Counted from the stretch's first letter, positions 9,750-20,649 are shown. The stretch is DNA of 64,000 nucleotides from Euglena gracilis (GCA_039621445.1 CP154955.1:17092691-17156690); one strand, 5' to 3'. Program-made: numbers and translations. Notes: generated by a model from the letters alone, not told the origin.

Positions 9750-10134
9750 CAGGGTTTGATATAAGGACAGGTGGGAGGTGGGGTGGTCCGGACCCCCCCC
9801 TGCGGGCCAGGGGGGGGGGGAGAGGGAGGGACACCCCCCCACCTAAACAGTGGCGTGGTCTGGGTGACCGAAAAATTTTGACCCCCCAAAACGACCAAAA
9901 GTGCCATTTTGGGCACTTTTTGGGCAAAAAAAAATTGCCAAAAATGCAAAAAAAAATTTGGCGCAAAGCGCCGGAGGAAAAAATTGACCCTTTTGGGGGG
10001 GGGTCCCGGGTACCCCCCTGGGTCGGTCCGGACCCCCCTGGCAGGTGGGGGGGGGGGTGGTCTGGACCCCCCCTGCGGGCCAGGAGGGGGGGGGGACACC
10101 TAAACCATGTACGCCCTCCTTATATCAAACCCTG
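9750..10134. mobile_element. Non-autonomous hAT-like MITE (385 bp)
   Basis: Perfect 18-bp terminal inverted repeats (CAGGGTTTGATATAAGGA and its reverse complement at 10117-10134) are bounded by an exact 8-bp duplication CCAGCCCC (9742-9749 and 10135-10142). CAGGG ends plus an 8-bp duplication fit the hAT superfamily. The core has G/C runs and GGCGCAAAGCGCC; there is no transposase. Confidence 0.85.
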
Positions 10135-10251
10135 CCAGCCCCTGCCCCAGGTCCGATACAAAAAAAAAACGGGCAGGTGGGGGTTGGTCCAGGAGGGGCG
10201 TAAGCCCCTGGAGGTTCCCGCTTTGGGGGGGGGGGGAATTCCGGGAACCAG

Positions 10252-10638
10252 GTTCCATTCTCCGGAAGGCCGACATCAAGGAGCCCAGAGGGGGGAAGCA
10301 CCCCTCCCCGTACACAGTGGCGCGGTGCAGGTGAGTGGTGTCGGGCCAAGCTCGAAGCGCCGAGCCGAAAAGGTTTGTTTCCAAACGTTGGAAAGGAAGG
10401 CAAAAAAGCTTAAGTGCGAGATAGGCCACCTTAAAGCCTTCTGCTTCAAAGGCATCAGTCCATTGGTTCTCAAACCGCACAATGTGACAGGTCGTGCCCC
10501 GGCTCCTTTGCATCGATCAGTACAACTCCAATGGAGAAATCACCTGTCAGGCAGAAAGCTTTCTCGGGAGCCCTAAACCAGTGGGCGGTATTCACAAAGT
10601 TTTGCGAAAAGCCCCAGTCGGACAGGCATCTTTTACAG
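10252..10638 (+). CDS. Two consecutive exons of an unknown gene
   Basis: Exon 1 (10252-10330) follows acceptor GGGAACCAG and reads SILRKADIKEPRGGKHPSPY then TVARC, with a canonical donor CAG|GTGAGT in phase 2. Exon 2 (10551 to about 10638) follows acceptor CACCTGTCAG and continues in the matching phase as QKAFSGALNQWAVFTKFCEK, then PQSDRHLLQ. Third-position bias is strong in exon 1 and weaker in exon 2. No family is recognised. The end of exon 2 is uncertain (possible GA or GC donor at ACAG|GAGG). Confidence 0.5.
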
Positions 10639-10639
10639 G

Positions 10640-11295
10640 AGGGGGGGATTGACCGCCCCTCCCCCACCACCTCCTTTTCCAAGGGGACCGTGTTACTGCA
10701 AAAATTCCTTCGGTGCTCCCCACCTCCTGGGCGGGGTACCCCCCCCCCGGGAGGTCCTTCTGCCTGGGGTTCCGGGTAATCATAAAACACCACGAGGGGG
10801 GGTCGTTTGAGTCCGCCGATACATTAATGTCTACCCCGAAACCTGACCCCCGGGGGTGAAAGTGCCCCCCCACCCATGGTACCTAGCCTCAGGGAAGGGG
10901 TGTGCATTTTGTTTATAAAAAACCCCGAGCTGTATCGAAGGGGGAAAAAAACAGAGGCAAAGCAGGAGTTCATCAAAATGGAAATCAGAAACACCGCCTT
11001 CGTGCAAAACGTTTTTTTGAATTTTTGGACCCACCTCCTACAGACCCGATTACCCCGTTGCGGTGCCCCATTAGAGTCCCAGATCCAAAATTAACCCCTG
11101 CTTCGGCGTTGTGGTCTGGGACCACAAAACAAACAAACAAAAGTGTCTCCACCATCAAATGGCGCAGGTATCCCCCAAGGGCATGCATGTGACCAGGAGG
11201 ACTCCGCTGCAACACAGCAGGTACCTGTGCCAACAACTGCCCACACGTGGGACGGACTAGATCATTGGGGGAGGGGGAGGTCCGGAGGGCAGTGG
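10640..11295. other. No gene seen
   Basis: C/G runs and AT-rich segments, no supported exon. Confidence 0.35.
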
Positions 11296-11793
11296 TCAGG
11301 AGGGGCCGCCACCTGACTTGGGGCCAGGCTTCCTTTGGCAAACCCTTTTCTATGGGCTGCCTGCCCATGGCAGGCACTCCGACGTCTCGGGGTCGGTTTT
11401 GGGTCCCGGTGGTTGCCGACCAAGCCATTTCCCTTTGAATGCCAATTTCAGCGTCGGGGGGGGGGGGAGTGAAGCCAAAACCTGGCCCCCCTCCCAGAGG
11501 GGTCGAAAGCGCCCAACCCCCCTGCCCAGGGTATCAAGTGAGGGGGGGGAGGGTGGTCGGACCCCCCCCCCTCTCCCTGGTCAAAACCAACGCTCGCTTA
11601 ATACTCTGCCGCTGCCTGACCAAGGTGCCAACCCCCCCCCAGTTGGTGCAAGCCTTCCTTAAAAAGAAGCCTGCCCGGGGACCTTGCCCGGCCCAGCGGC
11701 CCGCCTCGGCTTCTTGCCGGTCTTCTGCAGCTCCCGTTGCTTCTTCAGCCGGGACTTCGCCACCGGCGGGAGTTTGCTCGGGCCCGCCCTCAT
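11296..11793 (-). CDS. C-terminus of a basic, probably nuclear, protein split by an introner-like element
   Basis: The minus-strand exon 11793-11671 reads MRAGPSKLPPVAKSRLKKQR, then ELQKTGKKPRRAAGPGKVPG-Q, with nearly all third positions G/C. After a 342-nt GC-AG intron lying within a TIR element, the frame continues in phase 0 as PGPKSGGGPS-stop (11328-11296). The Lys/Arg clusters would suit a nuclear or nucleolar localisation or nucleic-acid binding; this is inference. The ATG at 11793 may be internal, since the frame is open further upstream. Removing the element and one target copy gives a continuous frame, so the insertion came after the coding sequence. Confidence 0.65.
11325..11673 (-). 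mobile_element. Introner-like TIR element (349 bp)
   Basis: Ends CAGGCTTCC and AAAAAGAAGCCTG; flanking 8-mers CTTGGGGC and CCCGGGGA match at 5 of 8. The interior is G/C-run rich without an ORF. The longest member seen here. Confidence 0.6.
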
Positions 11794-12089
11794 CCCGCTG
11801 CCACTGCCATGGCATCGCCGCGGGGGACAGTGGGGAGTGGGGAGGGGGCAGCACCACGTTAGGGGGGTCGGATGAGCATTTTCAAGTTTCGTCGGCCTTC
11901 AGTTTCCACCATTTCAAAACATTACCCGGAGGTTGGACCTCTTCGAGGTTTGAGATGCAAGAGGGGAAGTTCCTCTCCGTTCTCCTGCGGGGAGCACAAG
12001 CAATCATCCAACCTAATCCCCCAAATATGACACCCCCAAGGGCCTTGGGGAGGTGACATTATGGTGCTGTGGCACACAGGCGTCAGCAC

Positions 12090-12309
12090 ATGCAACACAC
12101 AACACACACAAAGACGCACCACACACAACACACACACACACACACACACCACACACAAAGACACAGCACACACATACCACACACACAACACACACAAAGA
12201 CACAACACACACACACACAAGACACACAAAAAAAACACACAACCACACTTACACACAGACACACACACACACACACAACACACACAGACAGACACACACA
12301 CAACACACA
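12090..12309. repeat. Compound (CA)n/(ACACACA)n microsatellite
   Basis: Nearly continuous CA repeats with AA and AG interruptions; resumes at 12572-12652 after an inserted element. Confidence 0.95.
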
Positions 12310-12571
12310 CAGGCTTCTTTTTAAGACCCCCGGGGGGAGGGGGGCCCCCCACCCACCCAGGGTGGCGCGGGACCCCCCCCGGGGGGGGCAAGGACCCCCC
12401 AAAATCGGGCCCGTTAAAGGCAATTTTCAAAAAATTTGCGGCGCTTCGCGCCGAAAAGGTATACCCGGCGCCTCCGGCGCGGGACCCCACCCCCGGGAGG
12501 CCCGGGCCGGCACCCCACCCCCACCCCCCCCCCCCCCCCCGGGGGGGTCTTCTGACTTAAAAAGATGCCTG
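12310..12571. mobile_element. Introner-like TIR element (262 bp) inserted in a CA repeat
   Basis: Ends CAGGCTTCTTTTTAAGACC and GGTCTTCTGACTTAAAAAG followed by ATGCCTG. Flanking AACACACA / CACACACA are compatible with a target duplication but uninformative in a CA tract. The interior includes GGCGCTTCGCGCC and GCGCCTCCGGCGC hairpins, closely similar to the 30.47 kb copy. Confidence 0.8.
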
Positions 12572-12659
12572 CACACACAACACACACACAACGCACATAC
12601 ACAACACACACAAACATAGCACACACACAACACACACACACACACACAACCAGGAACCT

Positions 12660-13102
12660 ATAGTCAAGCCCCAAATTTCCCCATTTTAGGCCACTTTAGG
12701 GTATAGGTGAGGGTTCTGAAAATCATAATTTTGCGTCATTTTTGTCCCGAAAAATGTATAATAACGTGTGCAAACCTTCTCTTATTCAGTAAAAGAAATG
12801 TACATCCAAAAAAGCATGCAAAATTCATGAACACTGGATCAAAACCATGGGAAACCCAACAAATCTTAATTCATGCCCATGGAGGAATTCTGAAAGTAAG
12901 AATTTATGGCAGTGGAAATTTTTCAGGAAAAAAAACGTTGGACTAAAATTGAATTTTTTTTATTTGCGCTACCAAAAAAGTACCCGGTTTTTTGCATTTT
13001 GTGAAATCAACACCATTTTGTGGGATTTCTCAAAAAGACGTTTCCGAAAAATTTTGCTTTTTTTTTCTGAGGCTGTCAACTTTTCTGTGCACAGCCGAAG
13101 TT
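12660..13102. other. AT-rich, no gene seen
   Basis: Nothing beyond a TTTTAGGCC-like motif near 12690. Confidence 0.4.
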
Positions 13103-13174
13103 ATGGCTGCCGCAAAAACCAAAAAAGCACGACGGAAAAGCCCGTGGAACGATGCCAGGCGGAACAGAGTGGAG
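13103..13174 (+). CDS. Candidate first exon encoding a basic N-terminus
   Basis: ATG at 13103 opens MAAAKTKKARRKSPWNDARR, then NRVE, 24 codons ending in phase 0 at GAG|GTTTGT. Rich in Lys/Arg. An acceptor-like GTGCACAG lies 8 bases upstream of the ATG, so it could also be the second exon after a 5' UTR intron. Unspliced, the frame stops after 34 codons. Confidence 0.4.
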
Positions 13175-14100
13175 GTTTGTTCCATGAATGAGCATCAACT
13201 CGATTGATTGTTCAGGTGTGATGCAGTTTTCTCCAAAATTGTGAGCAAGAAATGTGTTGCAACCTGTTCGATAAATTTGCAAAAAAAACTACCCCCCCCC
13301 CCTTGTCCAACGACCGCTAAATATCGCTACTGACCGGGGGGGTGCAAAAATACAGCAATTGTGTTGTCTGTACTCTGACGGACCATCAACAACAACACTG
13401 ACAACATCTCTGATGAAGATTGACTCCCAAGCCCCAAATATAAGAGACCCCACCCACGCCAAACCTTAGACGTCATTTGGGGATTTTCGATCCAAAGCCA
13501 AATTTGATGATGCTGTTGCCTGGTGAAATTCAATTGATTTTGGCATTGTTTTAGCCATTGAAGAAACGTAATGCTAAACCCTCTGAACACGTTCATAAGA
13601 GAATTTCATTCATAAATGTTTGTAGTTGTTTGGGTCATTTGATCATTCGGTGTGATTATTTGTGAAATGTTTTGGAAAATCTCCAAATTGTGCTGGTTCG
13701 TGATTTGAAAGAATCCACGATACCTAACGAAAGAGCACACACATCTTTCAATTGCGATTATTCCAACATCTTTCATCATTGTTTCTATCTTTTTCCCACG
13801 CCTCGTTCCAAATTTGCGCTGCTTCATTATTTGTGAAGTAGATATCGTTGCACACCAAAAAAGGATCGGAGTGAGAAAAAATACAGCTGTCCAAACCTTC
13901 AAAATTCAGTACCAAAAGAAGGTTGGGGACAATAGATTTGAGGACTGATACTACCATTAGTTGGGATAAAAAAAATAAGCCTTGTGTGGCTGTGCTCCTC
14001 CGTCAAATCCACTGTTCGCTGTCCACATTAACAAAAGTCACTGAAAGTCATTACCTGAATGGCTTCAGTTGTTCACAAAAAAATTGTTGTGTAACAAAAT
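13175..14100. other. AT-rich, no gene seen
   Basis: No exon with splice signals or codon bias. Confidence 0.45.
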
Positions 14101-14103
14101 TTT

Positions 14104-14220
14104 CCCCATTTTAGGCCATTTTAGGCCATTTTAGGCCGTTTTAGGCCATTTTAGGCCATTTTAGGCCATTTTAGGGACCCCCACCTATAGAGGGTCAAAA
14201 AGTCATTTTAGGCCATTTTA
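14104..14220. repeat. 10-bp tandem repeat CCATTTTAGG
   Basis: About seven consecutive units at 14104-14174, one with CCG for CCA, then two more after a 35-bp gap. A single related unit is at 12690. Confidence 0.9.
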
Positions 14221-14236
14221 GCTATAGGTGCCTGGA

Positions 14237-14492
14237 CACAACACACAAATACACACACAACAGGCACACAACACACACAACACACACACAACACAACACA
14301 TGCAACACACAACAAATACAACACACAACACATACAACACACAACACACACAACACACAACACACACAACACACACAACACACACACACCACACACACAC
14401 GCACACACAACACACAACACACACAACACACACAACACACACACAACACACACACAACGCACAACACACACAACACACACACAACACACACA
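14237..14492. repeat. CA-rich compound microsatellite
   Basis: (CA)n with frequent AA steps (ACACACAACACAC). The Cys/Val-rich ORFs on the other strand are products of this repeat. Confidence 0.95.
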
Positions 14493-14509
14493 CTCATGCA
14501 CTTCCGGAC

Positions 14510-14890
14510 CCCGACCAACGGATGTGTGTCCCAGCACACAGAGTCAGGCCGGGCCACGCAGGTGTCGACATCGGCCGGCGGGTGCCATGGTCTTTGCCCG
14601 GGCCGTGGCCCTTGCCGGCGGTGGGGCGGGGTCAGGCTTCTTTTTAAGACCCTCCGGTCCCCCGGCAAGGAACCCCACCCCCCCTGTGGGGGTTCACGGC
14701 CTCAGACAGACCCACCCCCCCCTTGGAGGGGGGGTCTTCCGAGTTAAAAAGAAGACTGGGCGGGGTGGAGGGGGCTTGGCGGCCGCCTGCGCCTTCCGCT
14801 GCTGGTGGGCCCGCGCCTGTTGGGGCAGCGCCTGGTGTGCTGTGGGCCCGTTCCCCGGCTCTCCGCATGGGAATTGCGCGTCGTTGGCAG
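14510..14890 (-). CDS. Proline/glutamine-rich exon disrupted by a 126-bp element
   Basis: The minus-strand exon down to 14757 reads NDAQFPCGEPGNGPTAHQAL, then PQQARAHQQRKAQAAAKPPP, strongly G/C-biased. With the element and one target copy removed, the frame continues as TAGKGHGPGKDHGTRRPMST, again with G/C third positions, to about 14510. With the element present no simple splice keeps that frame. The TIR has mutated from CAGGC to CAGTC, giving a GT donor one base earlier, which shifts the frame. Using the family position (CAG|TC) restores phase but creates CC-TGA, a stop. The allele may therefore encode a shortened C-terminus or be non-functional. Confidence 0.5.
14633..14758 (-). mobile_element. 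Introner-like TIR element (126 bp) with exact 8-bp duplication
   Basis: Ends CAGGCTTCTTTTTAAGACC and GAGTTAAAAAGAAGACTG; exact target duplication GGCGGGGT (14625-14632 and 14759-14766). Inserted in coding sequence. Confidence 0.85.
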
Positions 14891-14989
14891 GGATATGCGA
14901 AGCCAGGGGGGGTCCGACCCAGCGCACCGGGGGGGAGGGCTCAGGAATTGAAGAGAATTTAGAAAAAAAATTTCGGTAAAGAGAAGAGC

Positions 14990-16700
14990 AGGCCAAAGTT
15001 CAAGACACCAATTTTGTTGGAAAACCCTGAATTTTGTATGGAGACAATGCTGAAAATTGTTATATTACACATTTGGGAGGAAACAGCGGTGAGACCCATG
15101 GTTTTATAGCGAGAGCAGGAAAAGTATTTGGGCGGGTCTTGGTCAGGGCTTTTCTAAATGATCTCCCCCCCCCCCGGGGTCCAGCTCAGAGGCTGGAAAA
15201 TTGGGGCTGGCTGGAAAAAGGCTTCCGGCTGACCCCCCCCTCGGGGTCACGGACTGGAACTGGGCCCCCTCTGGGTCGCCAAAAAATCGAAACTGCAAAA
15301 ATGTCCAAAAAAAACCTCCCAATTATGCAAAAAATCGATTTTTGACCCCAAATTTGCCCTGACCAGCCCTTTTCCAACCCATTTTTGTCCATTTTTGGCC
15401 ATTTTTGGCCATTGTTGCCCCGAAAATGAAAAATCCGTTACCATCCGTCGTTCGGGAGGATGGAAATAAATGTCAACAAAACTCGATGTGGAGAGGGGAT
15501 CCTGGGGTGGAAAAAGGCTGCTGGCTAGAAAAAGGCTGCTGGCTGGCTGGCTGGACCCCCCCCCCCGGGGGGTGGGGTCAAATTTTTTTTGAGCTACGCC
15601 CTTGGTCTTGGTCTTGTGGAGTCAAACCAAGAAAAGGAAAACCTGAAATAGTCCCAATCGTGATGAACCAGACAATCAAAATCTTCTGGGGGGTCCAATC
15701 CTCCTTCCCTCACTGAGATACACTCGGGAAAGCGCTGGGAGGGTCCTCAGTGCTAGGTTGGCCTTCAAGAGTTTGGGCCATGCAACGGCCTTTTGGTGAC
15801 GCTGGGGGTGGTGAAGGTCCGTTTGCAAAAACCATCCAATCACTCAATACTCGGCCAAAGACATCTGTTGAAGCAAGCAAAACACCCAACGACTTTTGTG
15901 CTGGTTTGCAAGGGTATTGTAATGGCACCAACAAACTGATTGTGAAGCTTGGAAAAAGTAACAAAAACTCACCATCAAACTAGAGGAGAGAGGTTTCCAT
16001 ATATATCTTAGTGCCCCTTGGGGGAGGGCAGGCATGTATGGGAAGCCCTGAGGGGGGGGGGAGGGGATCGGACATGCCCTCCTACCACAACACTGAAGGG
16101 GCCCGGAAAAATTTTCGGTTTTGTGGATGGTCAAAGGGCCAGATACCAGGCCAAATTTTCTGGGAAATACCTGATTTTCTTTGAAAATAAATCCAACAAT
16201 GCTCATAATTTTTTGAAGGTTTTTTTTTGGAAAACACCAAAATATCATACAGTGTGCAATAAGCTCAAAAGTGAGGGCATTTTTTGTTCATTTTCTGGCG
16301 TACAGCCCTGGAAAAAATTTTCCGCTATTTTTGGAACCTGCCAAGGAGGGGGGTGGGGGGTCAGAACACTCCCTCCCAACATCTGGGGGGGGGGTCCGGA
16401 ACCCCCACCACCTTGCCCCGCGGGGGTGGGTCGAGACCCCCCTACCACCTGCCTCAATATCAACGGGCTTCCCATCTATCCCTACATCCCTGGTGCACCC
16501 CACCCCACCACACCAAACCCACCCACCCACTTTCGAGAACCCACCCACTCATCCCCCCCCGAGGGATGGGTCACACAGTGGTGAAGTGAATGTATGGTCC
16601 AGACACCAGCCACCTCCAACGCTGGTGAAAAGGGAGGGATAGAAAAATTGTCACGGAGGGGAGTAACAAGACAGCTTTCTTGGGCTGCTCCCCCCCTGGG
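14990..16700. repeat. Intergenic dispersed repeats
   Basis: 15140-15430 is an R2 family copy (GGCTGGAAAA ... AAATCGATTTTTG ... TTTTCCAACCCATTTTTG). 15530-15600 holds GGCTG tandem repeats and a C/G-run hairpin. 16320-16570 belongs to a C-rich family (R3) with ACCACCTGCC and TACATCCCTGG-like motifs also seen at 28.3 kb and 55.5 kb. No exon supported. Confidence 0.45.
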
Positions 16701-16967
16701 TCAAAAACCGGGGCGACGCCAGCCGTTGCATGGCCGGGAGGCCTCGTTCAGCTTTCGCTGCTTCTCCGCAGGCGGGCGGCCGGCCTCGTCCTCCTCCTCC
16801 TCGTCATCCTCGTCCCCCTCGCCCTCCCCGAGGTCCGCCGCAGTGAGGCTGTCCTCCGCGCTGCCCTCCGCCCGCTTCCGCTTCGCCCCCGGCCGGCCGG
16901 GCTCCGGCGGGTCTGGCCCGGCGTACACCGCCCGGTGGTGGCCGATGTGGTCGCCAGCGGCGTGTGC
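16701..16967 (-). CDS. Exon encoding an acidic/basic low-complexity nuclear-type segment
   Basis: The minus strand has a long pyrimidine tract and acceptor CTGGCGCAG, followed by phase-0 frame AHAAGDHIGHHRAVYAGPDP. A basic patch GAKRKRAEGSAEDS, a long acidic run EGDEDDEEEEDEAG and a second basic patch AEKQRKLNEASRP follow. Third positions are nearly all G/C. The KRKR patch plus acidic run is typical of nuclear proteins (chromatin or ribosome biogenesis), but no family is identified. The donor near 16715 is unclear; a GC donor (CTG|GCGTCG) fits. Confidence 0.65.
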   Translation of the reverse strand, partial: AHAAGDHIGHHRAVYAGPDPPEPGRPGAKRKRAEGSAEDSLTAADLGEGEGDEDDEEEEDEAGRPPAEKQRKLNEASRPCNGWRRPGF

Positions 16968-18508
16968 CTGCGCCAGGCAGGGGATGGGGCGGGGGATGGG
17001 GGGGGTGCTGGGGGGGGGGGGTTATGAGGTCTTTCCTGGAAAAAAAATGATCATTTTGTACTACTACTGCTACTACTACTACCTTACATTTGTGCTACTA
17101 CTATTTTGTACTTATCTTGGAAAAATTAAAAAAAACCTTCGTTCATTTAGGGGTACACATTGCAAAAAACACATTCAAGAAAATAAAAGGATAACATAAA
17201 TAAATGCAATCTCGCGCACTCCACACAAATGCATTTTTTCTTCGGAAGCAGAATACCACCACCATCAATTTGCGTTGAGCTCCTGGGAGGGCACGTTATA
17301 CAGGCCCGAAACACCCCACTTTCTCCGACAACCCACCCACAAGCAAACCCCCGGGGAACCGAACCACCCACCCACCCACCCACCCACCCACCCAAAAACA
17401 GGGGATTTCTTACAAAACTAGGGGTGGGGGGTGGAGCCAGCAGCTTGAAAAGGATGTCAGCTGAAAAAAATGCACTGGGTGGACCTCCACCCCCCTGATG
17501 GGGTGGGGTCCGGGGGGGAGGGGTTTCCAGCTGCTGGGCTGGACCTGGCTGGTACCCAGAAAAAAAGGCAGGCAAAAAAAGCCAAATACAACTGGTTTGG
17601 ATCTTTCAACCAAATTTCGAAATGCAATACCAAAAAAAAACCCTCAAAACAACTTTTGGCCTTCTTGACCTATTTCTCCCCAAAAATTTTCGATGCTTGC
17701 ACCGATAATTTTACAGCCCAGCTGCATCGGGCTGGCCCCGACTTTACTTCAGTGGACCCCGGGGCGGTCAGGGGTTCCGCAGACCGGCTGGTAGCTTCTG
17801 GCTGGAAAAAGGTGCTGGTTGGTTGGGCCCCCAGGGGCAGCGTCCCTCCGAAACCCAAACAAAATGGGAAGGAAAACTGGGAAGAAAATTTCTGCCGAAA
17901 CCGCACCAGGGTGTTTCGTCGACACTGGTGTGACCCAGAGAGGGGTCACATTATTATAATATTAGATAAACCTGAGACCATCAGCCAATTAAAGATAATT
18001 TTCCTTGAAATTGTACATGTTTGTTCGGGTGTTGGTTTGATGCCCAGAGGTATTTTTGTCAACAAAAAATTGTCCAGTAAAAATTGCCCCAGTTTTCGGG
18101 AAGCATTTCCAAGTGTGCATTAGTTAATGACGGTGGGGTCGGAACAAACTGAACTGCTGACAGTGCAGCAGAATTGAGGATTGCTCCGCAGCAAGCACCC
18201 TCACCCCCCCCCTCAAAGTGCACCCCTCAAAGTGGCCATTTTCCTTTGGCACCAAAGGCGCCAAAGGCCAAAATTTGACCCCCCCCCAAAGCGTCCACCC
18301 CCAGAATGGGCATTTTGGGGCCCCGCAGTTCCTAGAGGGTGGCCACTTTCAGGGGGGGTGAGGGCAATGAAAACCAGATGGCTCAGTGTGGTGTGCAAGC
18401 CCCACCAATGATGAAAGCCCTGGTCCAAGAACCATTCTATCGGCACCGTTCAGAAAAATCAGCCCTCAGAACTGGGTTGGTCACGCGCCTCGGTAATGAG
18501 GGACACAC
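16968..18508. repeat. Intergenic repeats
   Basis: Contains TAC/TAG trinucleotides near 17060, CACC-rich repeats (17310-17395), an R2-like segment (17500-17900) and C-run blocks with GGCACCAAAGGCGCC (18250). No supported exon. Confidence 0.4.
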
Positions 18509-18608
18509 CTTGAAGGCAGCGTTGGGGATGATGCGGAAGTCGAGGGAGACCCGTGTCGACTCAGTTTCGTTCCGGAGGACGTGGTGCCGGCACCCCGCTG
18601 CGTTGAAC
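18509..18608 (-). CDS. Exon with distal part of an Fe(II)/2-oxoglutarate oxygenase-like domain
   Basis: Bounded by acceptor CCCCCGTGCAG and a canonical donor AAG|GTGTGT. It starts with one base of a split codon and reads FNAAGCRHHVLRNETESTRV, then SLDFRIIPNAAFK. A C-x-H...N-x-T-x-x-TR-V-S-x-D-F-R pattern fits the last strands of a double-stranded beta-helix oxygenase: the His (first or second of HH) as the distal iron ligand and the Arg of TRVS binding the 2-oxoglutarate carboxylate. This is pattern recognition, not a search result. Neighbouring exons are not found. A related 5' half lies on the opposite strand at 63.3-63.7 kb, broken by an intron at the same codon phase. Confidence 0.65.
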
Positions 18609-20537
18609 CTGCACGGGGGGGGGGGGCAAACCCCTGCCTTGGGGTGAACGGAGGCTGTTTCCAAAATGTTCGAAATGACGCACATATGTGTGGCTCATTT
18701 CACTACCTCTTACGGCTGGAATTACTTTGAACCAACCTTGAAGGGTTTTAAGCGAATTCAGAACTATGGAAAGTATGCACCTTTCCAGAGTTCAGCCTGA
18801 TTTAAGGGGGCGAGGTGGTGAAGATCCAGCTGCAGGTGGAAAACCATACGCTGAAGACCTCTACCCCGGGGTGGATAAAGCCCCATTTATTCTTCAGGAA
18901 AACCGTGTTTTAAAGAAAAATTGTTGGCGGACAAATCTCCACTGACCATAGTGGTGACTTGCAACTTCACCAACCCAGCCACAAACGTACGTTTAACCAC
19001 CCATGGGAGATTTAATTGAGCAGCCAAACGGGTACAAGTCAAAAATGTTCAGAAAATATGGCAGAATTAAACCCACAAGGCCCCTGGTGCAAGCACGTCC
19101 AGACATTTGGTATTTTGGTGCTGTTGTCGGGCTTTGTTGGGATTTGTCAGACTTTGAACACTGGAGGTAGGGTCCCAGCCACATCATTTGGAAGGAGCTG
19201 ATTCCAGGCAAATGACTTGTGTCAAACGATGTGGTTCGCCTATGACATACAAATCTTGTTATCATTTCTTTGTGTGGAGTGTGGGACATATCATTGTCAC
19301 ACCACTTACCAACCTGGAGGGGGGTCACTTTTCCACTTTCAAAAAACCAGTCAGTCACTTATGAAAACCAGTCGCCCACTTTCTACTCTGTGAGGGGTCG
19401 GTCACTCTGGCCAATTGCTAAAAATCAATGGATTCTGGCCAAAAAACCCCAAAAATTTTCCGGTGCCGGGTGGAACTTTCAGTCATTCCTGGCCGACCTC
19501 ACCCCCTGGGGGGGGGGGGGGCTGGAGCCAACACCTTAAAAATTATATAGAGACATACAGGAAATTACCTCCAGACGCATGATGTTTTGTTGTGGTCAGG
19601 AATCGCCAAGGGTTTTTGAAACTTGGCATCCTGAAACGATCCTGTAGAATTTTTTGGATTGAATTCTACACCACCCGGCCATTGTTGTTTGTCTCCGATA
19701 AGAGGGTCGTTAAAACAGCCACCATCCCCAGCTGCGCGTGCCCATCCCACTCTGCTGCTCTGCGTCTTGCAAGCCACGGAAAACGCGGACTTGGGCACCC
19801 CCCTCCCCCCCTCTGGCCACCTCTACGCCAGGCTTTCAATTTTGTTTTCACCTCGGCCTGGCAGGTGACGGCTCCACCACCCTGTCACCCTTTTCACGCT
19901 TTCCAGGGACAGCAATTGTTCATCAATTTTTTTTTTCGAAGAATTTTTTCAACAGGTCCATCGACGGTTCCTCCCCGTGGGAATCTGCCTCCATAATTCT
20001 GGTTATCATTTTTTTCTTGTCGAGTGTGTTGTTTTAGAGGGATTTTGTGTGAAGGAGTCGAAGAAGAAGTCAAAGAAGTCGGTGATACAACCTGCAACTG
20101 GAAGTTTGGTGCAGGTGGAAAAAAAATGGAGAGGTTGCTGGAAGGTGCATCTGTTGTTTTGGATGGTTTTGGATGCTGACAGCGGTCAAAAAAAGTTACA
20201 CAGAAAAAAATTATGGTAAAAAATGGGAATTCTACCAAAAAAATATTGTCTACCATAAGTTTTGTCCGCCTTGTACTCACGCTAATTTTGTACCATGTGC
20301 CAGTTTCTTTTGCAACTGCACGTAGACCCTACTCAAAGTGAGAGACATTGTGCATTTCACGTATCTCCCGGAAAGATTTCATTCCCGAGAATATGACAGG
20401 GTCCCACAGAGTATGTTAAAAGAAGCCTGCCTGGCGTCCCCAACGCATTTGGCTTTGCCGGCCACGGGGATACACCTATTGCTCCGGCACACACACGTGC
20501 CTCGTCAGGTTTCACGGTTTGCTTCCTGCTTTCTCAC
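18609..20537. other. Largely non-coding; weak minus-strand island near 19.66-19.80 kb
   Basis: A minus-strand frame around 19665-19800 (SAFSVACKTQSSRVGWARAA) has some G/C bias but no clear splice sites. The rest, including a G-run at 19510, shows nothing. Confidence 0.3.
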
Positions 20538-20621
20538 CTGCTCCAGATGCTTTGTTTGACGTGCCAGTTTTTGTTGTTCTGCTCCGAGCGACTGCCATTC
20601 TTTATTTGACAAGCAGGAGGA
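20538..20621 (-). CDS. Exon encoding a coiled-coil-like helix
   Basis: Acceptor CTTGTGCCAG, 28 codons in phase 0 (SSCLSNKEWQSLGAEQQKLA then RQTKHLEQ) and a canonical donor CAG|GTGAGA. The Gln/Lys/Glu-rich sequence is predicted to be helical. Third positions are AT-richer than in other exons. A truncated TIR-like end (TTAAAAGAAGCCTG) lies at 20424. Confidence 0.45.
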
Positions 20622-20649
20622 CTGGCACAAGACATGGTTTTGAAATTTC

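Noticed and set aside
14208-14668. Cys/Val-rich ORFs at 12-14.5, 22.1 and 60.1 kb
   Set aside because: All are translations of CA/GT microsatellites.
20339-20440. Further introner-like element ending TTAAAAGAAGCCTG
   Set aside because: Right end only; no left TIR found within 400 bp.
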